Of a stretch of DNA of 64,000 nt, positions 1 through 7,055 are shown piece by piece. This DNA is from Porphyromonadaceae bacterium (GTDB lineage Bacteria; Bacteroidota; Bacteroidia; Bacteroidales; Porphyromonadaceae), in contig JAUMYQ010000002.1 of NCBI GenBank assembly GCA_030528555.1, positions 1-64,000 of the forward strand, given 5' to 3'. The translations under genes and the position numbers were made by a program. Numbering within the stretch: the first letter of the stretch is position 1; each line of letters starts with the position of its first letter. The notes beneath the pieces are model-generated. The model worked only from the letters and a program-made list of their open reading frames with translations. It had not been told where the DNA came from and ran no database searches.

Positions 1-969
1 GACGAGCGCAAGGCAGAACTAAGCCGCAAGCGAGCCGAGGCAGGTAGCAAGGGGGGTAAGATAGGAGGTAAAGTTTATCGCCCAAGCCAAGCCAACTCCC
101 CCACTGAGGACGTAGAGGAAAGCAAAACCAAAGCAAACGCAAAGCAAAAGGAAAGCAAAACGGACGCAGAGGAAAGCAAAACCAAAGCAAACGCAAAGCA
201 AAAGGAAAGCAAAACCGCCCTCCGTGGGGGGAATATAGGGGGGAAAAGAGAAAAAGAAGAAAATATATTCTCTAAACAATCAAGTTCCCCCCAAAGCGTG
301 AGCGTGAGCGAGCGTGTGGGGGTGGGCGCAGGCGCAGAGCCGAGAGACGCGGGGCGGGCGCGCGAGAGCGAGGCGGAGGCTGAAGCGAGCGGCACAGCGA
401 GGCAAGCAAGGCAGCACGATGAGGCGGCGATGCTTAGCCCAGGCGATTACCTCGATGCTGAGGGCAAAAACCCCATGGCGTGGCTTCGTGAGAGCGTGGC
501 GGACGATGGGCTGGATGAGTACTACCGCAAGATGGCGGAGCAAAGGCCGCCCGTGGGGTTTGCGCCCAGCCCCTGGGGCAATGGCAGCTACGGCAGCGGA
601 CAGGCGCTGGTTTGCGCCCTCAAGGAGACCTACGACCAGATGAGGGCGGAGAACGCCAGCTGGTCGGACTGCAAGGCAATCACGGCGGAGATGATGGCGG
701 ACGCGTTGGAGAGCGTCACGCACTATGGCTCATCCGCTGCCGTGGGCGAGGTAATGAAGCGAGCCACGAACCTGCCATTCCTGCAAGGCAAGCGCAACCT
801 GCAACGCCTAGCGTGGCTACTCAAGCTCAAGACGCTCTCAGCCATTGAGGAAGGAGCATACACCGACAGCCCCACGCCCCCGAAGCCGAGGGGCGGAGCA
901 ATAGCCTACCCAACCCCTATGAGGGTGAATGCAGCCTTTGAGGATATACCGCCCCCACCAGATTACTAG
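1..969 (+). CDS. Phage replisome-organiser-like protein, 5' end cut by window
   Basis: Frame 1 is open from the first base to the stop at 967-969, giving at least 322 residues; the true start is upstream of the window. Near visible residues 16-24 is SKGGKIGGK, a basic glycine-lysine stretch like that after the N-terminal domain of DUF6291-type phage replication proteins. It is followed by two 18-residue repeats, a Glu/Arg/Ala-rich low-complexity linker, and a more ordinary C-terminal region (about residues 140-320) with no motif I recognise. The position just before a DnaC-like ATPase fits a replication role. An internal GTG at 298 is a possible start but is less likely because the upstream frame is open and repetitive in a protein-like way. 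Confidence 0.6.
   Translation, partial: DERKAELSRKRAEAGSKGGKIGGKVYRPSQANSPTEDVEESKTKANAKQKESKTDAEESKTKANAKQKESKTALRGGNIGGKREKEENIFSKQSSSPQSVSVSERVGVGAGAEPRDAGRARESEAEAEASGTARQARQHDEAAMLSPGDYLDAEGKNPMAWLRESVADDGLDEYYRKMAEQRPPVGFAPSPWGNGSYGSGQALVCALKETYDQMRAENASWSDCKAITAEMMADALESVTHYGSSAAVGEVMKRATNLPFLQGKRNLQRLAWLLKLKTLSAIEEGAYTDSPTPPKPRGGAIAYPTPMRVNAAFEDIPPPPDY
115..215 (+). repeat. 54-bp tandem repeat inside coding sequence, two units
   Basis: Two in-frame units start at 115 and 169 and encode EESKTKANAKQKESKTDA, the second copy ending at the same register with one changed codon. The unit length is a multiple of three, so copy number can change without breaking the frame. Confidence 0.9.
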
Positions 970-1079
970 CGTGTACAAGCAATGGGGAATGCTGTCCCTG
1001 ATTGCTCAACGCCCGAGGCTTACCCCTCGTGATTACACGACACCAGAGACCAACGAAATACAAACCAACCAACAAGACA

Positions 1080-1397
1080 ATGGAAATAAAAAACAGATAC
1101 ACTGGGGAGACCATCCTCTCCATAGAGGCAGACACCCTCAGCGATGCAAACCTCCGCGGGGCAGACCTCAGTGGAGCAAGAACTTCCCAGAGGTTCGTCA
1201 CTGTAGCCTGTATTGGCTCAAGAAAAGGGCAAACCACCTACTGCTTCGATACCGACACCATCTGGTGCGGATGCTTCCGTGGCTCGCTCGAGGAGTTTGA
1301 GTGCAAGGTCGAAGAGACACACCTAGACCACCCGCAATACCTGCACGAGTACCGAGCCACTATAGCCTACATCCGTGCCCTCATGAGCAATAACTAA
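1080..1397 (+). CDS. Small phage protein with short pentapeptide-repeat segment
   Basis: A 105-residue protein. I chose the ATG at 1080 (MEIKNRYTGE) over the upstream in-frame start at 1002 because the protein-like sequence begins there and an A-rich leader precedes it. Residues about 24-33 read ANLRGADLSG, two to three turns of the pentapeptide repeat A(N/D)LxG, far too few for a full right-handed beta-helix. The rest (CFRGSLEEFECKVEE and beyond) resembles small conserved Bacteroidetes phage proteins of unknown function. It lies between replication genes and is followed after 14 bases by another small gene. Confidence 0.6.
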   Translation: MEIKNRYTGETILSIEADTLSDANLRGADLSGARTSQRFVTVACIGSRKGQTTYCFDTDTIWCGCFRGSLEEFECKVEETHLDHPQYLHEYRATIAYIRALMSNN

Positions 1398-1411
1398 AAA
1401 CAAACGAAACA

Positions 1412-1756
1412 ATGAAGCAAGAAGACATCGCCCAGAGCGAGCTCAGGGAGGTAGAGAGCCCCCTCGTTGACCTAGCGAACGCATTCCGCGACCAAATCGA
1501 AGACCTCCACGACTGGGAGCGAGAGACCGAACGCTGCGCCGTAGTCATCGCCGTAGACCCCCAGTCCGATATGGCGAGCATCGGGGTGGTGGGAGCCGAG
1601 AAAGCCATTGAAATAGGGCTGCTCACCGTCATCTTCAACATCCTGCGGCCCGAGAGCCGTGAGCGGCTCGCCAAGGCGTTCGTAGGGATGTACGAGGCGG
1701 ACAAGATGGAGCAGGCCAAAGCCGAAGCCGCAGCCAGGACACAGATACCAAGCTAA
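1412..1756 (+). CDS. Hypothetical small phage protein
   Basis: A 114-residue, charged, mostly helical-looking protein with no motif I can name. The middle stretch (about residues 45-75) is more hydrophobic, with AIEIGLLTVIFNIL, but too interrupted to be a clear membrane helix. It starts 14 bases after the pentapeptide gene and ends 12 bases before the DnaC-like ATPase, so it is part of the same early operon. Function unknown; a replication or regulatory accessory role is only suggested by position. Confidence 0.5.
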   Translation: MKQEDIAQSELREVESPLVDLANAFRDQIEDLHDWERETERCAVVIAVDPQSDMASIGVVGAEKAIEIGLLTVIFNILRPESRERLAKAFVGMYEADKMEQAKAEAAARTQIPS

Positions 1757-1768
1757 CATCCATCAACT

Positions 1769-2674
1769 ATGGCAAACTACCTGAAACAGACCACCAGCCC
1801 CACACAGCGGCTGAGAAGCATTGGGGCGGAACGTGCAGCAAGAGAAGCCCCCAAGCGAATAGTCCGCCAGCACATCGACATTGACGTGCAGGCCGAGCTG
1901 GAGACAATTGTGCAGATAGCTCGGGGCATTTGCCCGAACTTCGTCATCGACGAAGCTAACCGCTTCGCCATAACGCAGGCGTTACGCTGGCTCTTTGGGC
2001 AACCATTCAAGGCACTAGACCCGAAGACCAGGAAGTGGACGGACGGAGACCCACACAAGGGGCTGTACATCGAGGGCAAGACGGGCACAGGAAAGAGCGT
2101 CCTGCTGCGCCTCTTGAACCTCCTAGCCATGCACCTTGGGGCCAATTACTACTACGGCACGCCCGACCACTCGGGCGGATATGTGTACCACGCCCTAGCC
2201 GATAAGTTACACCCCGACAATAGGGACGTTGAGTGGGAGGGGGCTGGCAAGACCGCCCTCTTGTGCCTATGCAGTGACATCACGGACGCCTTCACTCATG
2301 GCGCGAGGCTCGAAGAGTACAAGCGTGTGGGCGTGCTCATGCTGCAAGACCTAGGGGCAGAGCCGCTGCAAAGCCTCTATATGGGCAACCGCATGGGCGT
2401 GCTCGAGCAGATACTCTGCGCTCGGGGCGATGAGGAGGGATTGATGACGCTACTGACGAGCAACATCCGCCTCTACATCCCACCCGAAGCCAAACGCACG
2501 GGGCACGGCGAGCCGATGAGTGACGTGGCAGACCTCTATGGCGAACGCGTACAGGACAGGCTATTTGCCATGTGCAACCTCATACCCATACCGGGCGAAA
2601 GCCGAAGGGGAGCACCGCCCCCTCCACAGGGCGAAAAAATCAGTTCCAATGGAGCAAAAAATCAGTTCCAATGA
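1769..2674 (+). CDS. DnaC/IstB-like AAA+ helicase-loader ATPase
   Basis: A 301-residue P-loop ATPase. Walker A is GKTGTGKS at 103-110, Walker B is LMLQDLG at about 190-196, the sensor-1 region TSN is at 230-232, and an arginine in YGERVQDRL near 260 fits the arginine finger of DnaC-type loaders. Known members load the replicative DnaB-type helicase onto the phage origin. The N-terminal 90 residues probably bind the helicase or an origin protein. The last about 20 residues are proline and glycine rich and are encoded inside the repeat at 2624-2706, so the C-terminus may be recent or dispensable. It ends the early replication operon. Confidence 0.8.
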   Translation: MANYLKQTTSPTQRLRSIGAERAAREAPKRIVRQHIDIDVQAELETIVQIARGICPNFVIDEANRFAITQALRWLFGQPFKALDPKTRKWTDGDPHKGLYIEGKTGTGKSVLLRLLNLLAMHLGANYYYGTPDHSGGYVYHALADKLHPDNRDVEWEGAGKTALLCLCSDITDAFTHGARLEEYKRVGVLMLQDLGAEPLQSLYMGNRMGVLEQILCARGDEEGLMTLLTSNIRLYIPPEAKRTGHGEPMSDVADLYGERVQDRLFAMCNLIPIPGESRRGAPPPPQGEKISSNGAKNQFQ

Positions 2675-2706
2675 AAATCAAACTCCATCGGAACTAAAAA
2701 ATCCCT
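2624..2706 (+). repeat. 83-bp dispersed repeat, copy A (phased boxes)
   Basis: Nearly identical to 19,332-19,414. Each copy has two direct boxes TCAGTTCCAATG (here 2640-2651 and 2662-2673) exactly 22 bp apart, then an inverted box (here CATCGGAACT, 2686-2695). In this copy one base of the inverted box differs, so the palindrome is imperfect. It overlaps the 3' end of the DnaC-like gene. Protein-binding sites on one helix face are the simplest reading. Confidence 0.85.
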
Positions 2707-2778
2707 CGCCCTCGCCCTCGTCAAAGGAGCAACAGGCGCAACAGGTGCAAGACTAGACCGCCCACCGCCCAAAAATTT

Positions 2779-2906
2779 GAGCTAGGTCAAAATAAAAAAC
2801 GAGCTACCTCATTTTCAAAAACGAGCTAGGTCATTTTTTGACGGCACGAGGGGGCGAAAAAAACTACATGTACATCCAGCAAAAAATAGGTACGTACCAA
2901 AATTTG
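2779..2906 (+). repeat. GAGCTAGGTCA boxes plus 73-bp dispersed repeat, copy A
   Basis: Contains GAGCTAGGTCA at 2779-2789 and 2823-2833, a variant GAGCTACCTCA at about 2801, then a 73-bp segment (2834-2906) repeated at 11,763-11,835. The segment carries the perfect palindrome GGTACGTACC and an ACATGT core. The boxes directly follow the replication ATPase, so an origin or operator is possible. No gene is visible between 2757 and 2930. Confidence 0.8.
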
Positions 2907-2931
2907 ACCCCAAGCGTAGAGAGGCAAGCAG

Positions 2932-2988
2932 CAGCTCGGCAACCGCTACGTCATCGCCCTCATCCGTCACTACCTAGAGGGGGCGTAG
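2932..2988 (+). pseudogene. Possible C-terminal gene remnant
   Basis: A short open stretch reads QLGNRYVIALIRHYLEGA then stop. It looks like the end of a helical protein but a stop lies just upstream in the same frame. Probably a leftover of a gene lost when the HipA cassette arrived. Weakly supported. Confidence 0.25.
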
Positions 2989-3003
2989 CTGGATATTTTG
3001 TGT

Positions 3004-3011
3004 TAAGTTTG
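3004..3011 (+). promoter_or_regulatory. -7 box TAAGTTTG for the HipA-like operon
   Basis: Matches the Bacteroidetes -7 consensus TAnnTTTG. It lies 27 bases before the ATG at 3039, which supports that start rather than any upstream in-frame codon. Confidence 0.6.
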
Positions 3012-3038
3012 CTGAGCGAATACTTAAGCATATCGAAG

Positions 3039-4082
3039 ATGAAAGCTCAGATTATTGATATATCCCATTGGGTAGAGCGTCCTATCAATACCGAGGGGAC
3101 GCGTAATAAGAGCGTGCTTATACATCCTCAAGATGGGCAAGAGTATTATTTCAAATCCTCGCTCAAGAAAGAACGCAAAAATTACCTCTATGAGTTTTGG
3201 TCGGAGGTGATCGCTAGCAAAGTAGGGCAGGCTCTAAGCTTCGATGTGGCGGATTATAATGTGGGGTTGCGCCTTGAGGATGGTGCGCTTACCGTTGGTG
3301 CGCTCACGCCCTCGGTTCACAACGATGCAGAAGAACTCATCTCGGGCTACAACCTCGTGGCGCAATATCACCCTCAGTTTAGCCAAACCTACAAGCAAGA
3401 GCATTCGCTCCAGATAATAGAGCAAACGCTCAGCTTCCACGGCTTGGACAATGATTTCCCCAAAATGCTTGAGTGTATGGTCTTCGATGCCATCATTGGT
3501 AATACGGACAGGCACTCGGAGAATTGGGCGTTTATTGCCAATAAGGAGTATCTCGATGTGCAGCAATCGGTCAAACGGAATGCAGACGAGCTGCCTGCTT
3601 GGTCTGAAAATCAACTGGAGTTTACCCTTAAGCGTTTGGCTCATACTTTGGTTCGCTATGCAAATCCGAAGTTTATGAGGCTTGCTCCGCTCTACGACAA
3701 TGGCAGCTCACTAGGGCGAGAGATAGACGAGGTAAGGCTAAAGAATATGATAGGACAGCCCCAAGAGCTAGAGGGCTACATCACTAGAGGGAAGCCTGAT
3801 ATTAGGATTAGGGAGCAAAAGACTACGTTCCTCGATACAATAGAGTACCTCTGTCGTGATTATCCCGAGCTAATGCGTTCGATAATAACCGAGCTGGGGG
3901 GACGTTATGACAGAGAGCAGCTCGAGCAGATCGTCTCCCTCTTCGATCAAGTCCCCGAGATGAAGAACATTCCGCTCGAGCTTCGACTTTCGAGAGAACG
4001 CAAGCAACTTATAACTACAATCATCACAGAGCGCACAGAGCGCATCATCAAAATAGGACAACAGATATGTGCCAAACAATAG
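3039..4082 (+). CDS. HipA-like Ser/Thr kinase, catalytic part only
   Basis: A 347-residue protein of the HipA/CtkA-like kinase group. The catalytic-loop motif IGNTDRHSENW (153-163) matches the HipA GNxDRHxxNW signature and YDNGSS (219-224) matches the HipA metal-binding loop. A lysine in YYFKSS (about 39) may be the ATP-contact residue. HipA toxins phosphorylate aminoacyl-tRNA synthetases such as GltX; the target here is unknown. It lacks the N-terminal subdomain 1 of canonical HipA, and the next gene, overlapping by 16 bases, looks like it supplies that part. No HipB-type HTH gene is next to it. Start at ATG 3039 is fixed by the promoter box at 3004. Confidence 0.8.
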   Translation: MKAQIIDISHWVERPINTEGTRNKSVLIHPQDGQEYYFKSSLKKERKNYLYEFWSEVIASKVGQALSFDVADYNVGLRLEDGALTVGALTPSVHNDAEELISGYNLVAQYHPQFSQTYKQEHSLQIIEQTLSFHGLDNDFPKMLECMVFDAIIGNTDRHSENWAFIANKEYLDVQQSVKRNADELPAWSENQLEFTLKRLAHTLVRYANPKFMRLAPLYDNGSSLGREIDEVRLKNMIGQPQELEGYITRGKPDIRIREQKTTFLDTIEYLCRDYPELMRSIITELGGRYDREQLEQIVSLFDQVPEMKNIPLELRLSRERKQLITTIITERTERIIKIGQQICAKQ

Positions 4083-4768
4083 ACCCAAGCTGGGTAGACG
4101 AATGCCCATTCAGCAGGCTGCTCGTTAGCTGGCGTACAGGAACAGGACAGCGTAGACACATCATCGGAGAGCTTACCATTGCAGACGATGGTTTGTCTTT
4201 CTTTGCGTATGCCACAGACCTAAGCCAAGCCAAAAGCGTCGGCTTCCTAGGTTACCCAGGCTTGCCCTTAGATCAGCCGATCAACCAAAAGACAGCGATA
4301 GATTTATTCCTCCGTAGGCTCATCAATACAGAGCGAGAGGATGCCTTGAGAAAGCTGTCGTTTTGGGGCGTGACGCAAGAGCAACTCAGCAACAAACTCT
4401 ATCTGCTTGGCGTCACTCAAGGGCAAAGCTCAAGCGATGAATATGAGTTCTTACCTATCCTCTACCAGAGAGAGCAGCCCTACAAGTTCGTTACGGCTAT
4501 AGCAGGGCTTCGCTACTTCGATGTAGACCCAGCCACCATCTCCGAGGGCGAGAAGCTAGAACTCCAGTGGGAGCAAGATAACAACCACGATCCGTACGCT
4601 GTCGCTGTCAAGCAAACGAACGGACGAACGCTCGGCTACCTTAAGCAGGGCATCAATCAGCTTTTCGCTCGCCTTGGTACATCACAAGCCGAGGTAATAC
4701 GCATCATAGACACAGGGTATATCTCGCAGGTATTTATCGAGTGCTTCGTCCCACCTAGGAGATTATGA
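4067..4768 (+). CDS. HIRAN-domain protein with HipA N-terminal-like region
   Basis: A 233-residue protein. Residues about 142-230 form a HIRAN domain (Y/F-rich start, NNHDPYAVAV, LGYLKQG). HIRAN domains bind 3' ends of DNA in helicase partners; alone in bacteria they are poorly studied. Residues about 10-105 (SRLLVSWRTG, IGELTIADDG, LGYPGLPLD) recall the small N-terminal subdomain of HipA, which is absent from the kinase encoded just upstream. The gene overlaps the kinase gene by 16 bases and its stop overlaps the next ATG (ATGA), so the three are translated together. I infer a kinase-partner pair similar in logic to the HipS/HipT split, possibly with the partner as antitoxin. Confidence 0.7.
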   Translation: MCQTIDPSWVDECPFSRLLVSWRTGTGQRRHIIGELTIADDGLSFFAYATDLSQAKSVGFLGYPGLPLDQPINQKTAIDLFLRRLINTEREDALRKLSFWGVTQEQLSNKLYLLGVTQGQSSSDEYEFLPILYQREQPYKFVTAIAGLRYFDVDPATISEGEKLELQWEQDNNHDPYAVAVKQTNGRTLGYLKQGINQLFARLGTSQAEVIRIIDTGYISQVFIECFVPPRRL

Positions 4769-4968
4769 CACAAGAAACAAAAGGCAAGACTGCAAAAGAG
4801 ACGCTCCAAGACATTACCAGCGATATATCTTGGTTTGTCTTCGCTCGTTCCTATATGCACAAATCCTACTCATGGTTTATTAAGAAGTTCAAGGGGCTAG
4901 ACGGAAGTGGGCAAGCCGCTTCGAGGAGGCCAAGCGCGCTCATTGGGACGCGCACCAAGCAGACCTAG
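4765..4968 (+). pseudogene. DUF5053 family gene, 3' part replaced
   Basis: The first about 48 residues match the other DUF5053 copies (ISWFVFARSYMHKSYSWF, then KFKGLDGSG), but the conserved second half (DFTPEE..LRGALCDLADRIR) is gone. At 4908-4916 there is one extra base next to GGCAAGCC, a string also present at the same spot in the intact copies, after which unrelated sequence follows in another frame. So this is a truncated copy made by a frameshift or a recombination at that short homology. It overlaps the HIRAN gene by ATGA, so it was once the third gene of that operon. Confidence 0.7.
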
Positions 4969-5078
4969 AGCTTGCCCCCTTCGCCCTCTACACGCCGCTC
5001 GACCCGCTCCTCTACCGCGACCCCAACGCCGCCCCAGACGTACATTGGGCGCTCCAAGACCTCTTCCCCCTCCCCTAA
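4917..5078 (+). pseudogene. C-terminal fragment of an unknown gene
   Basis: Right after the broken DUF5053 copy, another frame reads RFEEAKRAHWDAHQADLELA and continues for 53 residues to a TAA at 5076. Composition and codon use look like a real protein end, but there is no start. I do not recognise the family. Best read as the tail of a gene whose front was deleted when it was joined to the DUF5053 copy. Confidence 0.4.
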
Positions 5079-5154
5079 GACCAGCGGCCGAAAAAGGGCG
5101 ATGCAGTGTCACGTTTTATTTGTTCGTTTACTTGCATGTTGATATAATATGTGT

Positions 5155-5162
5155 TATCTTTG
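5155..5162 (+). promoter_or_regulatory. -7 box TATCTTTG of the first hicAB cassette
   Basis: TATCTTTG with a TTG at 5132-5134, a 20-bp gap, matches the Bacteroidetes -33/-7 promoter. It lies 26 bases before the hicA start. Confidence 0.75.
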
Positions 5163-5188
5163 TGGTGTAAGATTAAACAAGTAAATCA

Positions 5189-5392
5189 ATGAAGTATTCA
5201 GAGCTGGAACGCAAACTCAAAGAGCTTGGCTGCTATTTCCTCAAGAACTCCAAAAACGGCCACCCTATTTGGATAAACCCTCGGACGAGAGACCTTATCA
5301 AGATGGGACACCACAAGAATAAGGAGGTAGCCGATGGGACATTAGCCAAGATACTCAGACAAGCAAAAGGGGGGCTAGAAGAGGAGGGATAG
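5189..5392 (+). CDS. hicA: HicA-family mRNA interferase toxin, copy 1
   Basis: A 67-residue protein with the double-stranded-RNA-binding-like HicA fold: KYSELERKLKELGCYF start, then the catalytic region NSKNGHPIWINP containing the expected histidine, then HHKNKEVADGTLAKILRQ. HicA toxins cut mRNA and tmRNA without ribosomes. It is followed 47 bases later by a HicB-type antitoxin. A clear promoter box stands 26 bases upstream, so toxin and antitoxin are made from one message, toxin first as usual for HicAB. Confidence 0.85.
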   Translation: MKYSELERKLKELGCYFLKNSKNGHPIWINPRTRDLIKMGHHKNKEVADGTLAKILRQAKGGLEEEG

Positions 5393-5439
5393 CCCCCCCT
5401 CAAGACCTAGCACTGAATACAAGCAAACAAATACAGACA

Positions 5440-5850
5440 ATGAAGAAGAAGACAATTACCGCCCTAGTGGAGCGGAGCAAAGATGGAGGCTACAGCGTCT
5501 ATTACAATGAGCTGCTACCTATGTGTGTACACGGTGAGGGAGATACAGCCGCAGACGCTATCGAGGACTTTCGCTCATCGTGGGAAGCCTTTGCCGAAGA
5601 GCTATCCCAAGAGCAGAGGGCACAAATAGACAAGATAGAAGTGCGCTTTGCCTATGATGTGGCTTCGCTTTTGAGTTATTACGCCCGATTTGTCAGCTTA
5701 ACCGCCATCTCGGAGCTTACGGGTATCAATAGGGCGCAGCTCAGTCACTACGCCACAGGGCATCGCAAGCCAACCGAAACAACGGCCAAGAGGATAGAAG
5801 AGGCATTCCACCGCCTAGGGGAAGAGCTGGGGCGCGTTGCGCTAACTTAG
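5440..5850 (+). CDS. hicB: HicB-family antitoxin with HTH, copy 1
   Basis: A 136-residue protein. The N-terminal half (TALVERSKDGGYSVYYNE, then GEGDTAADAIEDF) is the partially degraded RNase-H-like HicB fold that covers the HicA active site. The C-terminal third (LTAISELTGINRAQLSHYAT, GHRKPTETTAKRIEEAF) is an HTH of the Xre type, so it probably binds its own promoter. The same two-part build is seen in copy 2 at 7056. A long repeat with a hairpin follows immediately. Confidence 0.85.
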   Translation: MKKKTITALVERSKDGGYSVYYNELLPMCVHGEGDTAADAIEDFRSSWEAFAEELSQEQRAQIDKIEVRFAYDVASLLSYYARFVSLTAISELTGINRAQLSHYATGHRKPTETTAKRIEEAFHRLGEELGRVALT

Positions 5851-5852
5851 CC

Positions 5853-5981
5853 CACCACAAGGGAGGCGCAAAGGGCGGACGATAACGCTTATCTCACACC
5901 TAACGCTTTTCCACCGCCCTGCCCCCTACTCCTGCAAAGCGTGGGGGCGTTTGTTCACCCTTTCCATACTTCGCCCCTACC
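5853..5981 (+). repeat. 129-bp direct repeat, copy A
   Basis: Matches 6593-6720 almost base for base (one-base deletion in the second copy). It fills the space after the hicB gene. Inside it GCCCCC and GGGGGC segments can pair, so it probably carries a terminator. A shorter third piece (CCATACTTCGCCCCTACC) recurs near 12,477. Such homology between cassettes would let them recombine. Confidence 0.9.
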
Positions 5982-5985
5982 TCGC

Positions 5986-6012
5986 GCCCTCGGAGCATCA
6001 CGCTTCGGGGGC
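5986..6012 (+). terminator. GC-rich hairpin GCCCTCGGAGC/GCTTCGGGGGC
   Basis: An 11-bp stem with GU pairs and a 5-base loop follows the repeat and precedes the promoter of the next cassette by about 64 bases. No long T run follows, so it is a terminator by position and by likeness to the hairpins at 6724, 7511, 11,864, 12,499 and 13,582. Confidence 0.6.
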
Positions 6013-6075
6013 TTATCATTCGGCTTATCCTCCTCGTTTCTTGCTCTTTCTATTGCGCAATATAAATTATTATAT

Positions 6076-6083
6076 TACCTTTG
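6076..6083 (+). promoter_or_regulatory. -7 box TACCTTTG of the first small-gene/DUF5053 cassette
   Basis: Perfect TAnnTTTG, 42 bases before the ATG at 6126, in AT-rich DNA (TATAAATTATTATAT just upstream). Confidence 0.75.
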
Positions 6084-6125
6084 TGTTGTGAGATAAGAAC
6101 AGTTATTAACTAACAGCAAACGCAA

Positions 6126-6263
6126 ATGGGAAAGCTCAAACTATCAGACAAAGAAGAGGAGTTAATTAGGGCAATTAGAAACTATCAAAAGGCAAGGCAC
6201 AACCCTTCGGCCGAACTGCTCTACTACGCACAGCAACTCTTCGACGAACTAACAGACGACTAA
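6126..6263 (+). CDS. 45-residue partner protein of DUF5053, copy 1
   Basis: A short gene (MGKLKLSDKEEELIRAIRNY start, FDELTDD end) placed after a promoter box and 60 bases before a DUF5053 gene. It is related to the 52-residue protein at 11,987: both share LI..IRNY..A...P...L...A..L...L, and both stand in front of a DUF5053 gene. Repetition of the pair argues that this is a real gene. Predicted as two helices; function unknown. Confidence 0.65.
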   Translation: MGKLKLSDKEEELIRAIRNYQKARHNPSAELLYYAQQLFDELTDD

Positions 6264-6323
6264 CAGACCGCCCTCGCCCCTAGGCACAGCCCTAGGGGCA
6301 AAGGTTTAAATCATCGGCAATCT

Positions 6324-6587
6324 ATGGCAATACAAACGAAAGGGGACGAACGCCCCGAAAGTACTAAGGCAAAAGTGCGTGACATCCTCGTGGACGTTTC
6401 GTGGCGAAGCATCGCCGCGGGCTACTTCCACAAGTCCGTCTCTTGGTTTTACCAACGCCTCAACGGCATAGACGGCAACGGCAAGCCTACAGACTTCACC
6501 CCCGAAGAGCGGGAGCAGCTCCGCGGCGCACTCTGCGACCTAGCCGAGCGAATACGCCGAGCCGCTGATAACCTCGCCGAAGACTAG
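6324..6587 (+). CDS. DUF5053 family protein, intact copy
   Basis: An 87-residue protein. Residues about 20-50 (VSWRSIAAGYFHKSVSWFYQ then RLNGIDGNGKP) and 52-80 (DFTPEEREQLRGALCDLAER) match DUF5053, a small family common in Bacteroidetes prophages. The first part (S-x-x-YF-x-KS-x-SW-x-Y-Q-R) looks like a helix-turn-helix, so a DNA-binding role is possible but unproven. Second gene of a cassette; the 129-bp repeat copy B follows 5 bases after its stop. Confidence 0.7.
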   Translation: MAIQTKGDERPESTKAKVRDILVDVSWRSIAAGYFHKSVSWFYQRLNGIDGNGKPTDFTPEEREQLRGALCDLAERIRRAADNLAED

Positions 6588-6592
6588 GCAAG

Positions 6593-6720
6593 CACCACAA
6601 GGGGGCGCAAAGGGCGGACGATAACGCTTATCTCACACCTAACGCTTTTCCACCGCCCTGCCCCCTACTCCTGCAAAGCGTGGGGGCGTTTGTTCACCCT
6701 TTCCATACTTCGCCCCTACC
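6593..6720 (+). repeat. 129-bp direct repeat, copy B
   Basis: Second copy of the segment at 5853-5981, 740 bases away, one base shorter in its G run. The two copies bracket the small-gene/DUF5053 cassette, so that cassette could be lost or doubled by homologous recombination. Confidence 0.9.
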
Positions 6721-6723
6721 GCT

Positions 6724-6750
6724 AGCCCTCAGCCCAACGGCTGGGGGCTT
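6724..6750 (+). terminator. Hairpin AGCCCTCAGCC/GGCTGGGGGCTT
   Basis: Strong stem with a CAAC loop at the end of the cassette. The same sequence, with one more C in the loop side, recurs at 7511, 11,864 and 12,499. Confidence 0.65.
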
Positions 6751-6810
6751 ATTATTTGGTTTTCAGTAGGAAAATAGCACACAAGACTTTCACAAAAGAA
6801 ACTATTTAGT

Positions 6811-6818
6811 TACCTTTG
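6811..6818 (+). promoter_or_regulatory. -7 box TACCTTTG of the second hicAB cassette
   Basis: Perfect TAnnTTTG, 24 bases before the hicA copy 2 start at 6843. It also excludes the in-frame codon at 6816, which lies inside the box. Confidence 0.75.
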
Positions 6819-6842
6819 TGCTGTCAAAATGGTAATAGAGAT

Positions 6843-7025
6843 ATGAAGTACAAAGAATTCCACAGGCTAATAGTGGCTGGCGGCTGGAGGTTTAGCCATG
6901 CTTCGGGAAGCCACTACTTCTACACGAAGGACGGACGGCTTAGCGAGCCAATACCCTACCACGGAGCAAAAGAGATGTACGAACCACTTAGAAAGAAAAT
7001 CGCAAAGAGCTTGGGGCTAAAATAA
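6843..7025 (+). CDS. hicA: HicA-family mRNA interferase toxin, copy 2
   Basis: A 60-residue protein starting MKYKEFHRLIVAGGW with the catalytic GSHYFY motif (His about residue 27) and the C-terminal KKIAKSLGLK typical of HicA. It differs strongly from copy 1, so the two are separate families rather than a recent duplication. The start at 6843 is set by the promoter box at 6811. HicB follows after 30 bases. Confidence 0.85.
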   Translation: MKYKEFHRLIVAGGWRFSHASGSHYFYTKDGRLSEPIPYHGAKEMYEPLRKKIAKSLGLK

Positions 7026-7055
7026 GCCCCAACTCCTAGCACAAAACACGATACA

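Noticed and set aside
280..723. 147-residue minus-strand ORF in the prophage start
   Set aside because: Arg- and Ala-rich shadow of the GC-rich plus-strand gene, no start context.
2520..2756. 78-residue ORF overlapping the end of the DnaC-like gene
   Set aside because: Mostly antiphase to the ATPase gene and repeat-derived; only a possible 35-codon end piece from 2649, with no further support.
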